DNA of 64,000 nt from Aquicella lusitana (GCF_902459475.1 NZ_LR699115.1:186001-250000); one strand, 5' to 3'. Positions 26,899 to 37,627 are shown, counted from the stretch's first letter. Numbers and translations are program-made. The notes: generated by a model from the letters alone, not told the origin.

Positions 26899-27907
26899 AT
26901 TGACCTCGAAAGTAGCGGAATAAAATATATAAAAATAACGGAGCGCTCATCATGTTTGTCATGAGTCCCGCAGGAATTTCTGCAGGCGAAATAAGACAGC
27001 GCCCGAGTGTATCCGCAAGCAAATACATCAGCGCACCGACCAGGAAACTAAGTACAAACACATAACGTGGGCGGTTACCCACTAGGATACGCGCAAGATT
27101 GGGCGCAACAATACCTAAAAAACCCATATTCCCCACGCCGATGACACTGGTGCCAATCAACACAGAAGCCGTCATAAAACAATAGACACGATAACGCTTC
27201 ATCGGCACACCAATGCTGTGGCAGGTTTGATCGTCCAAGGTAAGAACATTAAAGTATTTGCTTAACATCAACGCAGCAGGCAATGCTACCAGTGCCATCA
27301 TTATAATTAATGTCACTGTTTCATCATTAATGGCATATAACGTTCCCGTAAGAAAATGCAGATAATCATCCAGATCCTGAGGGGCGTTGAGAATGAGCAG
27401 CTGTAAAAAAGCGGTCGCTGTAAAACTGATACTAATGCCTGCCAATATTACACCGAGACGATTGCTGCTCTGCTGATTTTTGGTAAACGAGAAGCAAAGG
27501 ATAAATCCAAGCATGGCGCCGGCCGTGCCCATGACCACATTCATGACAGGTGATTTCAACCAGAGTATTTCACAGACTACAATCAACAGACACCCCAGAG
27601 AAGTTAGCCCTGTCAAATCAGGCGCTACCATGGCGTTGCGTGTCAACGCTTGCAGCATGGCGCTGCCCATCGCCAGCATCCCGCCGCAGAAAATAGCGGC
27701 GATTTCCCTGTTGAATCGCAGTCGGATAATAAAATCGGCCGCGCGATGTGCGTCTGCTTGCAAATGAAATAATTTACCGAGCGGAACAGTGCCTACCAAA
27801 AGGCCCAGAATAAAAAAGCCGCCCAGCAGCAAACTGAGTCCAAGCGCAAACAGGCCAAACATGCGTCGGTAAGGAAAATAAGCATCAGCTTTGATCATAC
27901 GCAACAT
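26885..27907 (-). CDS. FecCD/BtuC-type metallophore ABC permease 2
   Basis: 340 residues with about ten membrane helices. Family landmarks are RFNREIAAIFCGGMLAMGSAMLQALTRN (written here as a region near residues 46-75), the coupling-helix segment GNMGFLGIVAPNLARILVG near 260, and a terminal PAEIPAGLMTNM. Together with the overlapping gene upstream it forms the heterodimeric channel. The start overlaps the end of permease 1 by 23 bp. Confidence 0.92.
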   Translation of the reverse strand: MLRMIKADAYFPYRRMFGLFALGLSLLLGGFFILGLLVGTVPLGKLFHLQADAHRAADFIIRLRFNREIAAIFCGGMLAMGSAMLQALTRNAMVAPDLTGLTSLGCLLIVVCEILWLKSPVMNVVMGTAGAMLGFILCFSFTKNQQSSNRLGVILAGISISFTATAFLQLLILNAPQDLDDYLHFLTGTLYAINDETVTLIIMMALVALPAALMLSKYFNVLTLDDQTCHSIGVPMKRYRVYCFMTASVLIGTSVIGVGNMGFLGIVAPNLARILVGNRPRYVFVLSFLVGALMYLLADTLGRCLISPAEIPAGLMTNMMSAPLFLYILFRYFRGQYEWN

Positions 27908-28895
27908 ACCGTCGAGTAATGAATAGCAGCAAGGGTGCGGCCATCAATAGCATGATAATCCCTACTGGTGGCGGTGTTTGAGGCGAAACAATACGTGTCA
28001 TGAATTCCGCGATCAGCAGGAAGGCAGCCCCAAATACGGCGCAAAAGAACATAAGGTGGTAACTCTTGTGAGTGAGAGGTTTTACTAGATGGGGTATCAC
28101 CAGACCAAAGAAAAGCAGCGGCCCAATGATGCTGGTCAACAGTGTCGCGAGCAGAATGGATAAGCCCAGCAGAAATAGCCGATATTGGTGAATAGCAACA
28201 CCCAGGGTATTTGCTTGGAATTCGTCAAGATCCAGCAAGTCCAACCGCTTCGCCAACAAAAACGCAGCCATCATTAATGCAATAAAAGGCAGACAAATAA
28301 ATTGGATATCATGCATGGTCACCCCATGCAGCGAACCATTTAAATCATATAAAATGGCTTGTGCGTGATAGGGGAAAGCCAATAATACGGCTTGAATCAC
28401 AGAATAATAGAGAGAATTAAACGCCACACCAATCAAGGTAATACCAAGTGTTGAGGCTCCTATTTTTTTAACAATGGCCTGCATTAAAAAATACGTGAGC
28501 AATCCGCCCAACACGGCAACGGAAATTGCCGCCGGCCGCACAATCTGTGGCATTAGCATATGACTGATAATTACACTGAGTGCCGCACCATATTCAATGC
28601 CTGATAAACTGGGGCACGCCAAAGGGTTTTGTGTAACACGCTGCAGTAATAATCCTGCAATGGCCAAGCCGCTGCCTGCCATCATTGCCATCAGTACCAT
28701 CGGCAGACGCACTTGCATGATATTGATGGTTGTCTCGTCCGTAGCGCCCGGATGCTGAATAGCGGCTATGAGGTCATGCCAGCTATAATTCATGGCGCCG
28801 CACTTTAAATCACAAAGCGCAAAAATAACAATAAGCATGAAACCTAGCATTAGCCAGCGAGCGGGTGACACATGGCCGAACGTCTTTTTTTTCAT
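27885..28895 (-). CDS. FecCD/BtuC-type metallophore ABC permease 1
   Basis: 336 residues from the ATG at 28895, which sits just downstream of the exporter stop; the frame stays open to 28946 inside the exporter gene. About ten membrane helices. Core segments are VRLPMVLMAMMAGSGLAIAGLLLQ, NPLACPSLSG and GPLLFFGLVIPHLVKPL. This family moves iron-siderophores, heme or cobalamin, in contrast to the Opp/Nik-type permeases used by known staphylopine and pseudopaline importers. Confidence 0.9.
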   Translation of the reverse strand: MKKKTFGHVSPARWLMLGFMLIVIFALCDLKCGAMNYSWHDLIAAIQHPGATDETTINIMQVRLPMVLMAMMAGSGLAIAGLLLQRVTQNPLACPSLSGIEYGAALSVIISHMLMPQIVRPAAISVAVLGGLLTYFLMQAIVKKIGASTLGITLIGVAFNSLYYSVIQAVLLAFPYHAQAILYDLNGSLHGVTMHDIQFICLPFIALMMAAFLLAKRLDLLDLDEFQANTLGVAIHQYRLFLLGLSILLATLLTSIIGPLLFFGLVIPHLVKPLTHKSYHLMFFCAVFGAAFLLIAEFMTRIVSPQTPPPVGIIMLLMAAPLLLFITRRYVAYDQS

Positions 28896-28897
28896 TA

Positions 28898-29788
28898 TCA
28901 AGAAATCAATAAAATTCCGGTTATTAATAGCCCTACCGCTGCCCATTGTAGCAAAGACAGTTTCTCTTTAAAGAACACCACCAGCAATATCACGGCAACA
29001 AAATTGCGCGCCGAAAAAATGGGAACAATAACGGATGCCGGGCCGCGAGCAATGGCATAAGCCAATAAACCCATTCCTGTTGCTGAAAACAAGCCTATCG
29101 CAGCGCCTAATAAAAAAGCAGGCCGATGCGTATTAATCACCATCGCTCCACCCATTCCAGCTTCTTCCAACAAGGGTAAGCGAGGCTGCCCGCGATTATC
29201 TTTCAAAAGTTTCCTAATAGCGAGAGCCCCTGCAAACAAATATCCAAAAAACAGCACGTTGATATTATTCATCCCTGCCTCATGGGCAATTTTTAATCCA
29301 CCTTCGCGCATAAAAATAAACAGGATGGCAAGTACGACAAAGAGTGCCCACATTCGGCTTTTAATTAATGTGTTGCTAAAATTGGCACCCAGAAGCGAAA
29401 CCGCCGTCATCATGCAGGCAACACCTGCATACTGCCAGCCGGAAATTTTTTCATGATAAATCAAGGCTGACATGATAATGACTAGCAGAATGTTTAAACT
29501 CATCAGCGGTGATGTCAGACAAGCGGGGCCTGTATCATAGGCCCGGACCAGAAAGGAATTACCATAATACGAACCGAGTCCAATCAGCAGGGCGAATGCA
29601 AGCACCCCGCTGTTCAGCACAATAGACCCGCCTGTTAACAAGGCTCCCAGAAATACAATGCTGCCAGCGGTATAAAGGCCGAGTAGCATGCTTGCCCCTG
29701 GATAGTTTTTATGACTACCCACTTTGAGCAAGAAGCCACCTATACCAAAAATGACAGCACTTGCAAAAGCTGCCGGAAGCCACATCAT
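28898..29788 (-). CDS. EamA/DMT-family transporter, candidate metallophore exporter
   Basis: 296 residues with ten hydrophobic helices forming two EamA repeats. The second repeat contains GPASVIVPIFSARNF and the protein ends KLSLLQWAAVGLLITGILLIS-like. The start overlaps the opine dehydrogenase stop (ATGATG), so they are translated together. In Pseudomonas the pseudopaline cluster also pairs an opine dehydrogenase with an EamA exporter (CntI), which supports export of the opine product from the cytoplasm here. Confidence 0.88.
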   Translation of the reverse strand: MMWLPAAFASAVIFGIGGFLLKVGSHKNYPGASMLLGLYTAGSIVFLGALLTGGSIVLNSGVLAFALLIGLGSYYGNSFLVRAYDTGPACLTSPLMSLNILLVIIMSALIYHEKISGWQYAGVACMMTAVSLLGANFSNTLIKSRMWALFVVLAILFIFMREGGLKIAHEAGMNNINVLFFGYLFAGALAIRKLLKDNRGQPRLPLLEEAGMGGAMVINTHRPAFLLGAAIGLFSATGMGLLAYAIARGPASVIVPIFSARNFVAVILLVVFFKEKLSLLQWAAVGLLITGILLIS

Positions 29789-30963
29789 GCGACATTACCG
29801 AAACAAGTCGTTTGGCAAGCGGGCTGCTTTAGGTGACCGCTGCAAATATCATAAGGACTTAATGAAGCAGATAAACGTCCGTACGTGACATATTGCATGA
29901 TTTCCTCAATGGTTTTGTCATGCAGATTGAGCCGCGCCAGATTCAAGCCTGTTCGCAAGTAATTGGTATTGTTGAGGAGGCTTGCGATATTAATCAGATT
30001 ACCCATGACAAATGATTCACTGTGCACCAGCTTGCCTAGCCCATACCAAGGCACCATAAGCCCCGCCACATCCTGTGTAATATAGCGTTCCTGCAGGGAA
30101 GAAGGGCAAAGCGGCAAAGCATTATGCGCTGGTGATTCACGGAAAAACTGATAGACGGATTCGTAACGTGTACCATAATATTCCGCCATCAAATCCAAGT
30201 ACTCATACATTTCAAGTCCCAGACGCTGACCAATGCGCAGGCGTTCCGCGTCGAGCCGTTCGATCACACTGGCAATTTCGGGTGTAATACCATCCTTATA
30301 AAAATAAAAAACTTCCTTGCCTTTGCCTATCCTGCCTGCGTTCAGCAAAGTAATAGCAGGGTGCGTCATACCGCTGGTAATATTCATCCCAAGTGACAGC
30401 ACATCCTGATAGGTAATCATCTGGCAGGGAAAAACCGGCCCTAATTTGCGAATATGTTTATGAATGGCAGCGGCAGGAATGCTGGCTACAGCCAGTTTCT
30501 TTTTGACCGCAATAATTTCTACCGTCCCGGCATTATCCGAACGGCAAACATATGGCAGTGAGGCGATATCGATCATGTCAATGTCCGCCATTTTGCCAGT
30601 TTTTTCTAACAACTTCAGATAGCTAAGCGACGCAAAATTGGCTGCCAGCGTAATGACGGTTTGGCCAGGTTTCAAATAAGGCAGCATTTCAATAAACATG
30701 GCTTCATGAGCATAGGAAGGTAGCACAAGAAATATATATTCGCTCTGTTCCATCGCCTGTTGTAGATCCGTCGTGACCCGCGCAATAGGCACAAATTGAT
30801 TGATCAGCCCCTTGCCCTGGATACCGCGTGCTTTCGCGATCGCCGCAATTCCACCAGGATGATCCGGATGAGCATACAAACTGACTTTACAACCTTTTTG
30901 CGATAAGTCCGCGGCTAATGCCTGTCCGCCGTGACCACATCCAATAATTGCTACGTTTATCAT
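29785..30963 (-). CDS. NAD(P)-dependent opine dehydrogenase family protein
   Basis: 392 residues. The N-terminal Rossmann domain begins VAIIGCGHGGQALAADL (GxGxxG at 8-13). The C-terminal octopine/nopaline dehydrogenase domain shows the conserved histidine H201 in SGMTHPAITLLN and the family segment ERYITQDVAGLMVPWYGLGKL at ~292-312. Such enzymes join an amino acid amine to a 2-keto acid by reductive condensation. Placed between a metal-chelate binding protein and an exporter under a Fur box, it most likely completes a metallophore. No nicotianamine-synthase (CntL-like) gene is nearby, so the amine substrate is unknown. AGGAGGAG precedes the ATG. Confidence 0.87.
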   Translation of the reverse strand: MINVAIIGCGHGGQALAADLSQKGCKVSLYAHPDHPGGIAAIAKARGIQGKGLINQFVPIARVTTDLQQAMEQSEYIFLVLPSYAHEAMFIEMLPYLKPGQTVITLAANFASLSYLKLLEKTGKMADIDMIDIASLPYVCRSDNAGTVEIIAVKKKLAVASIPAAAIHKHIRKLGPVFPCQMITYQDVLSLGMNITSGMTHPAITLLNAGRIGKGKEVFYFYKDGITPEIASVIERLDAERLRIGQRLGLEMYEYLDLMAEYYGTRYESVYQFFRESPAHNALPLCPSSLQERYITQDVAGLMVPWYGLGKLVHSESFVMGNLINIASLLNNTNYLRTGLNLARLNLHDKTIEEIMQYVTYGRLSASLSPYDICSGHLKQPACQTTCFGNVA

Positions 30964-30981
30964 TGATCTCTCCTCCTAATT

Positions 30982-31923
30982 TTATAACGCGGTATTTGGC
31001 TGATTTGTCAGAAATTGCGTATCCACAGCCTGCTTTAACATTAATTCTGTGGCTAACATGCCATGATTTTTAGCCCACAAATCCCTATCCATAAAGTAAA
31101 CACGCTTCATTTTAACAGCCCGTAAGGTTTGCCATAATGGGTTGCGGATCAGAGCGCGATACGGATTGAGATCGCCGTCTGTCAGCAACACGACGATGCT
31201 ATCGGGATCCTGTGCTAACAGCGTCTCAAGCGGCACAGGCGTAGACTGTTCCTTGCGCGAAACAGTAATCACATTGGGGTGAGCAAAATCATTGAGAATT
31301 TTTGATGTCAATGCATTGGCGGTCAGCGCCTGAAACTGCCCAGCATTGCTGACATAACCAATAATGACGCGCGCAGGATGAGCAGTGCCTATTTTCTTTG
31401 CGGCCGCATACTGATCACGCAGCCGTTTTGATAACGCCGCTACTTTATTCTGGGTCTTTGTTGCTTGCGCCAAGATCTGCAGATTATTTATCTGGATATC
31501 AATATCGCCTAAAAGGCCATTCAACATCAGCGTAGGTGCGATTTTTGTCAGGAGCGGATAAATCTCACTCTGCATGGTTTTGTCCGCGATAATCAGATCC
31601 GGTCGCAACGATATGATTTTTTCCAGATTCGGCTGCTGTCGTGTTCCTACATCGGTAATGCCCTGGATTTGAGATAACAGAAAAGGCGGGTTAGTTCCTT
31701 CGTCGGCACGGCTGGAAGCAAGACCAACCGGCTTGATGCCTAACTGAAGCAGATCATCCAACAGGCTAAATTCCAGGACTACAATACGGGTGGCAGGTTT
31801 AGCGAGCATCACAGTGCCTGTTTCCGTCCGAATAACCATTGGCTGAGCATCCGCCCACGCTGGAAGGAATATAAAAAATACTGCTGCAAATAAAATGGCA
31901 AGACGTGACAGCTTGTGCTTCAT
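30982..31923 (-). CDS. Periplasmic iron-chelate binding protein (FecB/class III type)
   Basis: 313 residues from the ATG at 31923, which lies five bases after AGGAG; a GTG six bases upstream is less likely. A Sec signal peptide ends near PAWADA/QP (residue ~26). Two TroA-like lobes follow: RIVVLEFSLLDDLLQLGIKPVG, then NLEKIISLRPDLIIAD, and SIVVLLTDGD with RVYFMDRDLW at the end, all typical of iron-dicitrate/hydroxamate binding proteins. No lipobox cysteine. First gene of the operon, 18 bp before the opine dehydrogenase. An outer-membrane TonB receptor is not present in the window. Confidence 0.9.
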   Translation of the reverse strand: MKHKLSRLAILFAAVFFIFLPAWADAQPMVIRTETGTVMLAKPATRIVVLEFSLLDDLLQLGIKPVGLASSRADEGTNPPFLLSQIQGITDVGTRQQPNLEKIISLRPDLIIADKTMQSEIYPLLTKIAPTLMLNGLLGDIDIQINNLQILAQATKTQNKVAALSKRLRDQYAAAKKIGTAHPARVIIGYVSNAGQFQALTANALTSKILNDFAHPNVITVSRKEQSTPVPLETLLAQDPDSIVVLLTDGDLNPYRALIRNPLWQTLRAVKMKRVYFMDRDLWAKNHGMLATELMLKQAVDTQFLTNQPNTAL

Positions 31924-31967
31924 ACTCACTCCTGTTGTTATGGAAAAGGTGTCCGGTAAATAACCGC

Positions 31968-31986
31968 GTTAATGATAATCATTCTC
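31968..31986 (-). promoter_or_regulatory. Fur box of the opine/FecBCD operon
   Basis: The 19 bases match 17 of 19 positions of the Fur consensus GATAATGATAATCATTATC (mismatches at positions 2 and 17). It lies about 45 bp before the binding-protein start and covers the -10 of the promoter described next. This predicts repression when iron is plentiful. Confidence 0.85.
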
Positions 31987-32000
31987 ATTTGTATAGGCAA
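31972..32000 (-). promoter_or_regulatory. Sigma-70 promoter of the opine/FecBCD operon
   Basis: On the minus strand TTGCCT (31995-32000), a 17-bp spacer and TATCAT (31972-31977). The Fur box overlaps the -10 hexamer, so Fur binding would block RNA polymerase directly. Confidence 0.55.
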
Positions 32001-32095
32001 GGTATTTGATAAAAAATAAAATCTGTGCAAAATTTAGTCTTAATTAAGGAAGGCACACGCTATAATCGGCAATGCCCAATAGGAAGATTCTGAGG

Positions 32096-33328
32096 CTAAG
32101 CCCCTGCTTTAGAGTCCACTATCTTCCCTCGTTTGACCAACTGTCGCAGCGGATTCCCGCCTATATAATAGGCGAGTTCCGCCGGATGCGCTGCCTCCCA
32201 GACGGCAAAATCAGCATAATTACCTAACGTTAACGTTCCCTGCTTGTGCAAACCCAGTGCTTTCGCTGCATAACGTGTCACGCCTGTCAATGCTTCTTCC
32301 GGTGTAAGACGAAAGAGTGTGCATGCCATATTCAAAGCAATTAGCAGGGACAAAAGAGGTGAAGTACCTGGATTACAATCCGTAGCAATCGCCATCGGGA
32401 CACGATGCTGGCGTAATAATTCAACAGGCGGTTGTGCTTTTTCACGTAAAAAATAATAGGCACCTGGCAGCAATACAGCGACCGTGCCGGATTGCGCAAT
32501 CGCTTTTATACCCGCTTCTGAAATATGTTCGAGATGATCAACTGACAAGGCTTGATAAGCGGCTGCCAAGGAAGCGCTGCCGGAATCGGATAATTGTTCT
32601 GAATGACATTTAACTGCAAGCCCGTGCTGCTTTGCCGTCTTGAACACACGCTCAGTCTGCTGCAAATTAAAAGCAATTTTTTCACAAAAAACATCGACAG
32701 CGCTGGCAAGCTTTTCGCGGGCAACCTTCGGTATCATTTCTTCGCAGACCAAATCCACATAAGCATCCGGCGCTTCACGATATTCTACGGGTATGGTATG
32801 GGCGCCTAAAAAAGTCGTGCATACGGTCATCGGTAGTAATTCCTCGATGCGTTTTGCAACACGCAATATTTTTAACTCTGTATCCCAGTCGAGACCGTAA
32901 CCGGATTTTATTTCCACCGTGGTCACACCACTCGCCAGCAATGCCCGGGCACGTTTTAAACTCGCCTGTAACAATGTTTCAAATGAAGCCTGACGGGTCG
33001 CGCGTACGGTGGATTGTATACCGCCGCCGCGCCGCGCAATCTCTTCATAAGAAACACCCTGCAGCCGCATTTCAAATTCGGATGCGCGGTTTCCGGCATA
33101 AATTAAATGAGTATGACAATCAATTAACCCCGGTGTGAGACAGTATCCCTTTACATCGTAAACCTGATCAGCAAGCGCATCCGGTTTGCCAGGCAGCGCG
33201 TTCATTGCGCCCAGCCAGGCAATGGTTCCCTCTTTCACTGCAATGGCTGCTTCCTGAATGAGCCCATAGCCTTGCTCGCAAGTCGCCATCACCGCATTGA
33301 TCCAAATCGCGTCGAATTGTTTTTCCAT
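32096..33328 (-). CDS. hutI: Imidazolonepropionase
   Basis: 410 residues, amidohydrolase superfamily; third step of histidine degradation, imidazolonepropionate to N-formimidoyl-glutamate. Metal-binding LIDCHTHLIYAGNR near residue 75, FLGAHTIP, AVKCHSEQLSD and the terminal AIATDCNPGT motif are all present. It is transcribed divergently from hutG across a 94-bp spacer, and away from it in the same direction as the Fur operon, whose promoter begins ~95 bp after the hutI stop. No HutC repressor gene is in the window. Confidence 0.95.
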   Translation of the reverse strand: MEKQFDAIWINAVMATCEQGYGLIQEAAIAVKEGTIAWLGAMNALPGKPDALADQVYDVKGYCLTPGLIDCHTHLIYAGNRASEFEMRLQGVSYEEIARRGGGIQSTVRATRQASFETLLQASLKRARALLASGVTTVEIKSGYGLDWDTELKILRVAKRIEELLPMTVCTTFLGAHTIPVEYREAPDAYVDLVCEEMIPKVAREKLASAVDVFCEKIAFNLQQTERVFKTAKQHGLAVKCHSEQLSDSGSASLAAAYQALSVDHLEHISEAGIKAIAQSGTVAVLLPGAYYFLREKAQPPVELLRQHRVPMAIATDCNPGTSPLLSLLIALNMACTLFRLTPEEALTGVTRYAAKALGLHKQGTLTLGNYADFAVWEAAHPAELAYYIGGNPLRQLVKRGKIVDSKAGA

Positions 33329-33422
33329 TAAAGCCTATCCTGTCAAATTAAATCCTTCTACGCTTGCCATTATGAAACAACTCCATGAGAATACAACAAA
33401 ATGACAAACAGGAGCATGATGG

Positions 33423-34421
33423 ATGGCCCCATGGATTTCACATTATCATCCACCCGAATCTACCGTATGGCAGGGCCGAGCGGATTCACCTGCTCATGCC
33501 TGTTTCTTTCAAGTCATTCAGTTACTCAATCTAAAAGAACCGCTTCCTGTGATCGATCACTTCCCTGCATTTGCATTGCTGGGTTTTCGCTGCGATGAAG
33601 GCATTCGCCGCAATTTTGGCCGTACTGGCGCAGCAGAAGGTCCGCTCGCCATCCGCACCGCATTGGCGAGACTCGCTGTGCAAACGCAACCACTCACCTG
33701 TTTTGACGCGGGCGATATTCTCTGTACAGACAGCGATCTGGAAAGCGCGCAGCATGCGCTAGGGGAAGCTGCTTCTCTTTTACTGCGGCAGGGAATCACG
33801 CCCATCGTACTCGGTGGCGGCCATGAAGTCGCGTGGGGGCATTATCAGGGTATTGCAAAATACTCTGTGCAGGAAAGTTTGGGCATTATTAATTTTGATG
33901 CCCATTTTGACATGCGTCCTCTGCTGCCTGATCACCAGGGGAGTTCTGGTACGCCCTTTTTACAAATCGCTGAAGCACACCGTGCTACACAACGTCGCTT
34001 TGATTACAATTGCATCGGGATTCAGCGTGCAGGCAATGTGCGTGCATTGTTTGAAACAGCAAAGCGTTATGACACGCATATTTTTCTCGCTGAAGAACTA
34101 CATCAATCACGATATGAGAATTGCATTGATTTTGTTAGCGAAGTTATTAACCGAAATCAACTGATCTATTTGAGTCTTTGTCTGGATGTTTTTGCTGCGC
34201 CTTATGCACCCGGCGTCAGCGCACCGCAAACGTTGGGCTTAACTCCCTGGCAAGTGCTGCCTTTTATTCGCCAGCTGGCTGCTTCCGGCAAAGTTATCAG
34301 TTATGACATTGCAGAATTATCACCTCCGTATGATGTTGATGGGCGCACTGCCAAACTGGCCGCGCACTGTGTTTATGACATCATCCACTACCATAAAAAA
34401 AGGAAATCGTCATGGGATTGA
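33423..34421 (+). CDS. hutG: Formimidoylglutamase (arginase/agmatinase fold)
   Basis: 332 residues; hydrolyses formimidoyl-glutamate to glutamate and formamide, the last step of the hut pathway. Binuclear manganese motifs are [19 protein letters not shown] and [23 protein letters not shown] eight bases before the ATG at 33423 fixes the start; other nearby ATGs are out of frame. The end overlaps hutU by 10 bp. Confidence 0.94.
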   Translation: MAPWISHYHPPESTVWQGRADSPAHACFFQVIQLLNLKEPLPVIDHFPAFALLGFRCDEGIRRNFGRTGAAEGPLAIRTALARLAVQTQPLTCFDAGDILCTDSDLESAQHALGEAASLLLRQGITPIVLGGGHEVAWGHYQGIAKYSVQESLGIINFDAHFDMRPLLPDHQGSSGTPFLQIAEAHRATQRRFDYNCIGIQRAGNVRALFETAKRYDTHIFLAEELHQSRYENCIDFVSEVINRNQLIYLSLCLDVFAAPYAPGVSAPQTLGLTPWQVLPFIRQLAASGKVISYDIAELSPPYDVDGRTAKLAAHCVYDIIHYHKKRKSSWD

Positions 34422-36088
34422 CCACACGCCGACATGATTCAACACGTGTCATTCATGCGTCGCATGGCACAAGGTTAACAGCAAAAAGCTGGCTGACTGA
34501 AGCAGCGTTGCGCATGCTGATGAATAATCTGGACCCAAACGTGGCGGAAGCACCCAGTGATCTGGTTGTTTATGGCGGCATTGCTCGCGCCGCACGTAAC
34601 TGGGAATGCTTTGACAAGATCGTGGAATCGCTTACCAATTTAAATGACGATGAAACCCTGCTGATTCAATCAGGAAAACCTGTTGGTATTTTAAAAACGC
34701 ATATCAACGCACCGCGTGTATTGATTGCTAATTCCAATCTCGTCCCACATTGGGCCACGTGGGAACATTTTCATGAATTAGATAAAAAAGGCTTGATGAT
34801 GTACGGCCAAATGACGGCAGGTTCGTGGATTTATATCGGCAGTCAGGGAATCGTTCAAGGCACTTACGAAACATTTAGTGAAGCAGGCAGACAGCATTAC
34901 GCGGGTCATCTTAAGGGTAAATGGATTCTCACCGCAGGTTTAGGCGGCATGGGTGGCGCACAACCACTTGCCGCCACCATGGCTGGTGCATCCATGCTTG
35001 CAGTGGAATGTGATCCCAAACGCATTGAGCGACGGCTTGAAACAGGTTATCTCAATCTGCAAACAACACATCTTGATGAAGCATTGGCCATTATTAAAAA
35101 ACATACGGAGTCAGGTACACCTATTTCAGTAGGTCTGCTGGCAAATGCAGGGGATATCTATCCTCAGCTGGTCGAGCGTGGCATCAAACCCGATATGGTC
35201 ACCGACCAAACCAGCGCACATGACCCCTTAAATGGTTATTTGCCGCGCGGCTACACGCTGGAACAGGCAGAGGAATTGCGTCGTTCTGACCCCAAACGCG
35301 TTATTCATGACGCCAAAGCTTCCATGGCCATTCAGGTTAAAGCAATGTTGGCATTTCATCAGCAGGGCATTCCGGTTTTTGATTACGGCAATAATATCCG
35401 GCAAATGGCCAAAGACATGGGCGTAGATAATGCATTTGACTTCCCGGGATTTGTACCCGCCTATATTCGGCCATTGTTTTGCCGCGGTGTCGGCCCTTTC
35501 CGATGGGTCGCTTTATCAGGCGATCCGGAAGATATTTACCGCACGGATGAAAAGGTAAAAGAGTTGATGCCCGACGATACACATTTGCATAACTGGTTAG
35601 ACATGGCCAGGCAGCGCATACACTTCCAGGGTTTACCTGCACGCATTTGCTGGATCGGACTTGGGGACCGTGCGCGCATCGGTCTCGCTTTTAATGAAAT
35701 GGTCCGGAATGGCATAGTAAAAGCGCCGATTGTAATTGGCCGTGATCATCTTGACTCGGGATCCGTCGCCAGTCCGAACCGCGAAACCGAAAATATGAAA
35801 GACGGTTCCGATGCCGTATCAGATTGGCCTTTATTAAACGCACTCATTAATTGTGCAAGCGGTGCTACCTGGGTGAGCTTCCATCACGGCGGTGGCGTAG
35901 GAATGGGCTATTCACAGCATGCAGGTATGGTCATTGTCGCAGACGGCAGCGATGCGGCTGTAAAACGCCTGGCATGTGTATTAACCAATGATCCCGCTTC
36001 AGGCGTGATTCGACACGCCGATGCCGGCTACGAAGACGCCATCCAATGTGCAAAAGAACATCATTTGAAATTGCCCATGGTGAAATAA
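34412..36088 (+). CDS. hutU: Urocanate hydratase
   Basis: 558 residues, full length. Converts urocanate to imidazolonepropionate using tightly bound NAD+. [19 protein letters not shown] near 170-190 is the NAD-binding loop, and [19 protein letters not shown] with [17 protein letters not shown] contains the catalytic region. It starts within hutG after AAAAAAGG, ten bp after which hutH follows its stop. Second enzyme of the pathway. Confidence 0.97.
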   Translation: MGLTTRRHDSTRVIHASHGTRLTAKSWLTEAALRMLMNNLDPNVAEAPSDLVVYGGIARAARNWECFDKIVESLTNLNDDETLLIQSGKPVGILKTHINAPRVLIANSNLVPHWATWEHFHELDKKGLMMYGQMTAGSWIYIGSQGIVQGTYETFSEAGRQHYAGHLKGKWILTAGLGGMGGAQPLAATMAGASMLAVECDPKRIERRLETGYLNLQTTHLDEALAIIKKHTESGTPISVGLLANAGDIYPQLVERGIKPDMVTDQTSAHDPLNGYLPRGYTLEQAEELRRSDPKRVIHDAKASMAIQVKAMLAFHQQGIPVFDYGNNIRQMAKDMGVDNAFDFPGFVPAYIRPLFCRGVGPFRWVALSGDPEDIYRTDEKVKELMPDDTHLHNWLDMARQRIHFQGLPARICWIGLGDRARIGLAFNEMVRNGIVKAPIVIGRDHLDSGSVASPNRETENMKDGSDAVSDWPLLNALINCASGATWVSFHHGGGVGMGYSQHAGMVIVADGSDAAVKRLACVLTNDPASGVIRHADAGYEDAIQCAKEHHLKLPMVK

Positions 36089-36098
36089 GGCTGATAAC

Positions 36099-37622
36099 AT
36101 GAAATTCACGCTCAAACCCGGCCAGTTGAAATTGTCTGACATCCGTCTTTTGCTGGATGAAAATCGGATACTTGAACTGGATAAAAGCTGTTTTGCTTCC
36201 ATTTATGCTGCCGAAAAAGTAATTACAGACATCATCGCTGCAAATCAAGTTGTCTACGGCGTAAATACCGGCTTTGGTGCACTAGCTAATACACACATTA
36301 ATCCGGCTGACCTTGAAAACCTGCAACGCAGCCTCGTTCTCTCTCATGCGGCAGGCACGGGGGAGCTCTTAAATGATGAGACTGTACGACTCATTCTTGC
36401 TCTGAAAATTAATAGCCTGGCACGCGGTTATTCCGGTGTGCGAATGCAAACGATTGATGCATTGATTCAACTTTACAACGCAAAACTTTACCCCTGTATT
36501 CCTTCTCAAGGTTCAGTCGGCGCTTCCGGTGATCTCGCACCGCTCGCGCACATGGCAGCTGTTTTGCTGGGTGTAGGCCATGTTCGCTATCAAGGTACTA
36601 TTATCACGGCAATAGAAGCCCTCGCCCACATTCATCTTAAACCCTTACAACTCGCGCCCAAGGAAGGGTTAGCGCTACTCAACGGCACACAAGTTTCAAC
36701 AGCGCTCGCCCTCATGGGCTTATTGGCGTCGGAAGAAATTTTTATATCTGCGCTGGTGGCAGGTGCGCTATCCGTGGATGCCGCACGCGCGAGTGATACG
36801 CCTTTTGACGAACGTATTCAATTTATACGCGGCCATGCAGCACAAATAAAAGTAGCAAGTTTGCTGCGTGAACTTTTACAGCAGAGTGAGATACGCGACT
36901 CCCATCAGCAATGTCACAAGATACAGGATCCCTACTCGCTGCGTTGCCAGCCGCAGGTCATGGGCGCATGCCTTTCGCATATGCATTATATTAGCGAAGT
37001 GCTGCTAACAGAGGCGAATGCTGTATCCGATAATCCATTGGTTTTTATCGAGCAAAATGCGGTTCTTTCAGGCGGAAATTTTCATGCAGAACCGGTCGCG
37101 CTCGTCGCGGATGCGCTGGCAGTCAGCCTTGCTGAAATCGGTGCACTCTCTGAAAGACGCATTGCTTTACTTGTTGATCCACATTTCAGCGGCTTGCCTG
37201 CTTTTTTAGTAAATAATCCAGGCGTCAATTCGGGATTCATGATCGCACAAGTGACGGCAGCGGCCCTCGCCAGTGAAAATAAGTCGCTTGCTCACCCGGC
37301 GAGCGTAGACAGTTTGCCTACTTCAGCCAATCAGGAAGATCATGTTAGCATGGCAACCTATGCGGCACGCCGCTTACTGCCAATGGCAGAAAATACTGCC
37401 ACGATCGTTGGCATCGAGCTATTGGCAGCGTGCCAAGGGATTGATTTCTTGCGCCCGCTTAAATCCTCTCCACAGCTTGAAAGAATACATACGCTGGTGC
37501 GGCAGCACGTTGATACCTACGACAAAGACAGATATTTTGCACCTGATATTCAGAAAATTAAATGGTTAATTCAATCGGGCAAAATTCGAAAACAAATTGA
37601 TTTAACTATATTCCGGAAATAA
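36099..37622 (+). CDS. hutH: Histidine ammonia-lyase
   Basis: 507 residues. Deaminates histidine to urocanate, the first pathway step. The self-forming MIO cofactor tripeptide is A142-S143-G144 in [11 protein letters not shown], at the same residue number as in the Pseudomonas enzyme. Y53 in [14 protein letters not shown] and QEDHVSM are also conserved. Last gene of hutGUH. All four hut enzymes are therefore intact here, giving glutamate and formamide. Confidence 0.97.
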   Translation: MKFTLKPGQLKLSDIRLLLDENRILELDKSCFASIYAAEKVITDIIAANQVVYGVNTGFGALANTHINPADLENLQRSLVLSHAAGTGELLNDETVRLILALKINSLARGYSGVRMQTIDALIQLYNAKLYPCIPSQGSVGASGDLAPLAHMAAVLLGVGHVRYQGTIITAIEALAHIHLKPLQLAPKEGLALLNGTQVSTALALMGLLASEEIFISALVAGALSVDAARASDTPFDERIQFIRGHAAQIKVASLLRELLQQSEIRDSHQQCHKIQDPYSLRCQPQVMGACLSHMHYISEVLLTEANAVSDNPLVFIEQNAVLSGGNFHAEPVALVADALAVSLAEIGALSERRIALLVDPHFSGLPAFLVNNPGVNSGFMIAQVTAAALASENKSLAHPASVDSLPTSANQEDHVSMATYAARRLLPMAENTATIVGIELLAACQGIDFLRPLKSSPQLERIHTLVRQHVDTYDKDRYFAPDIQKIKWLIQSGKIRKQIDLTIFRK

Positions 37623-37627
37623 ATAAA

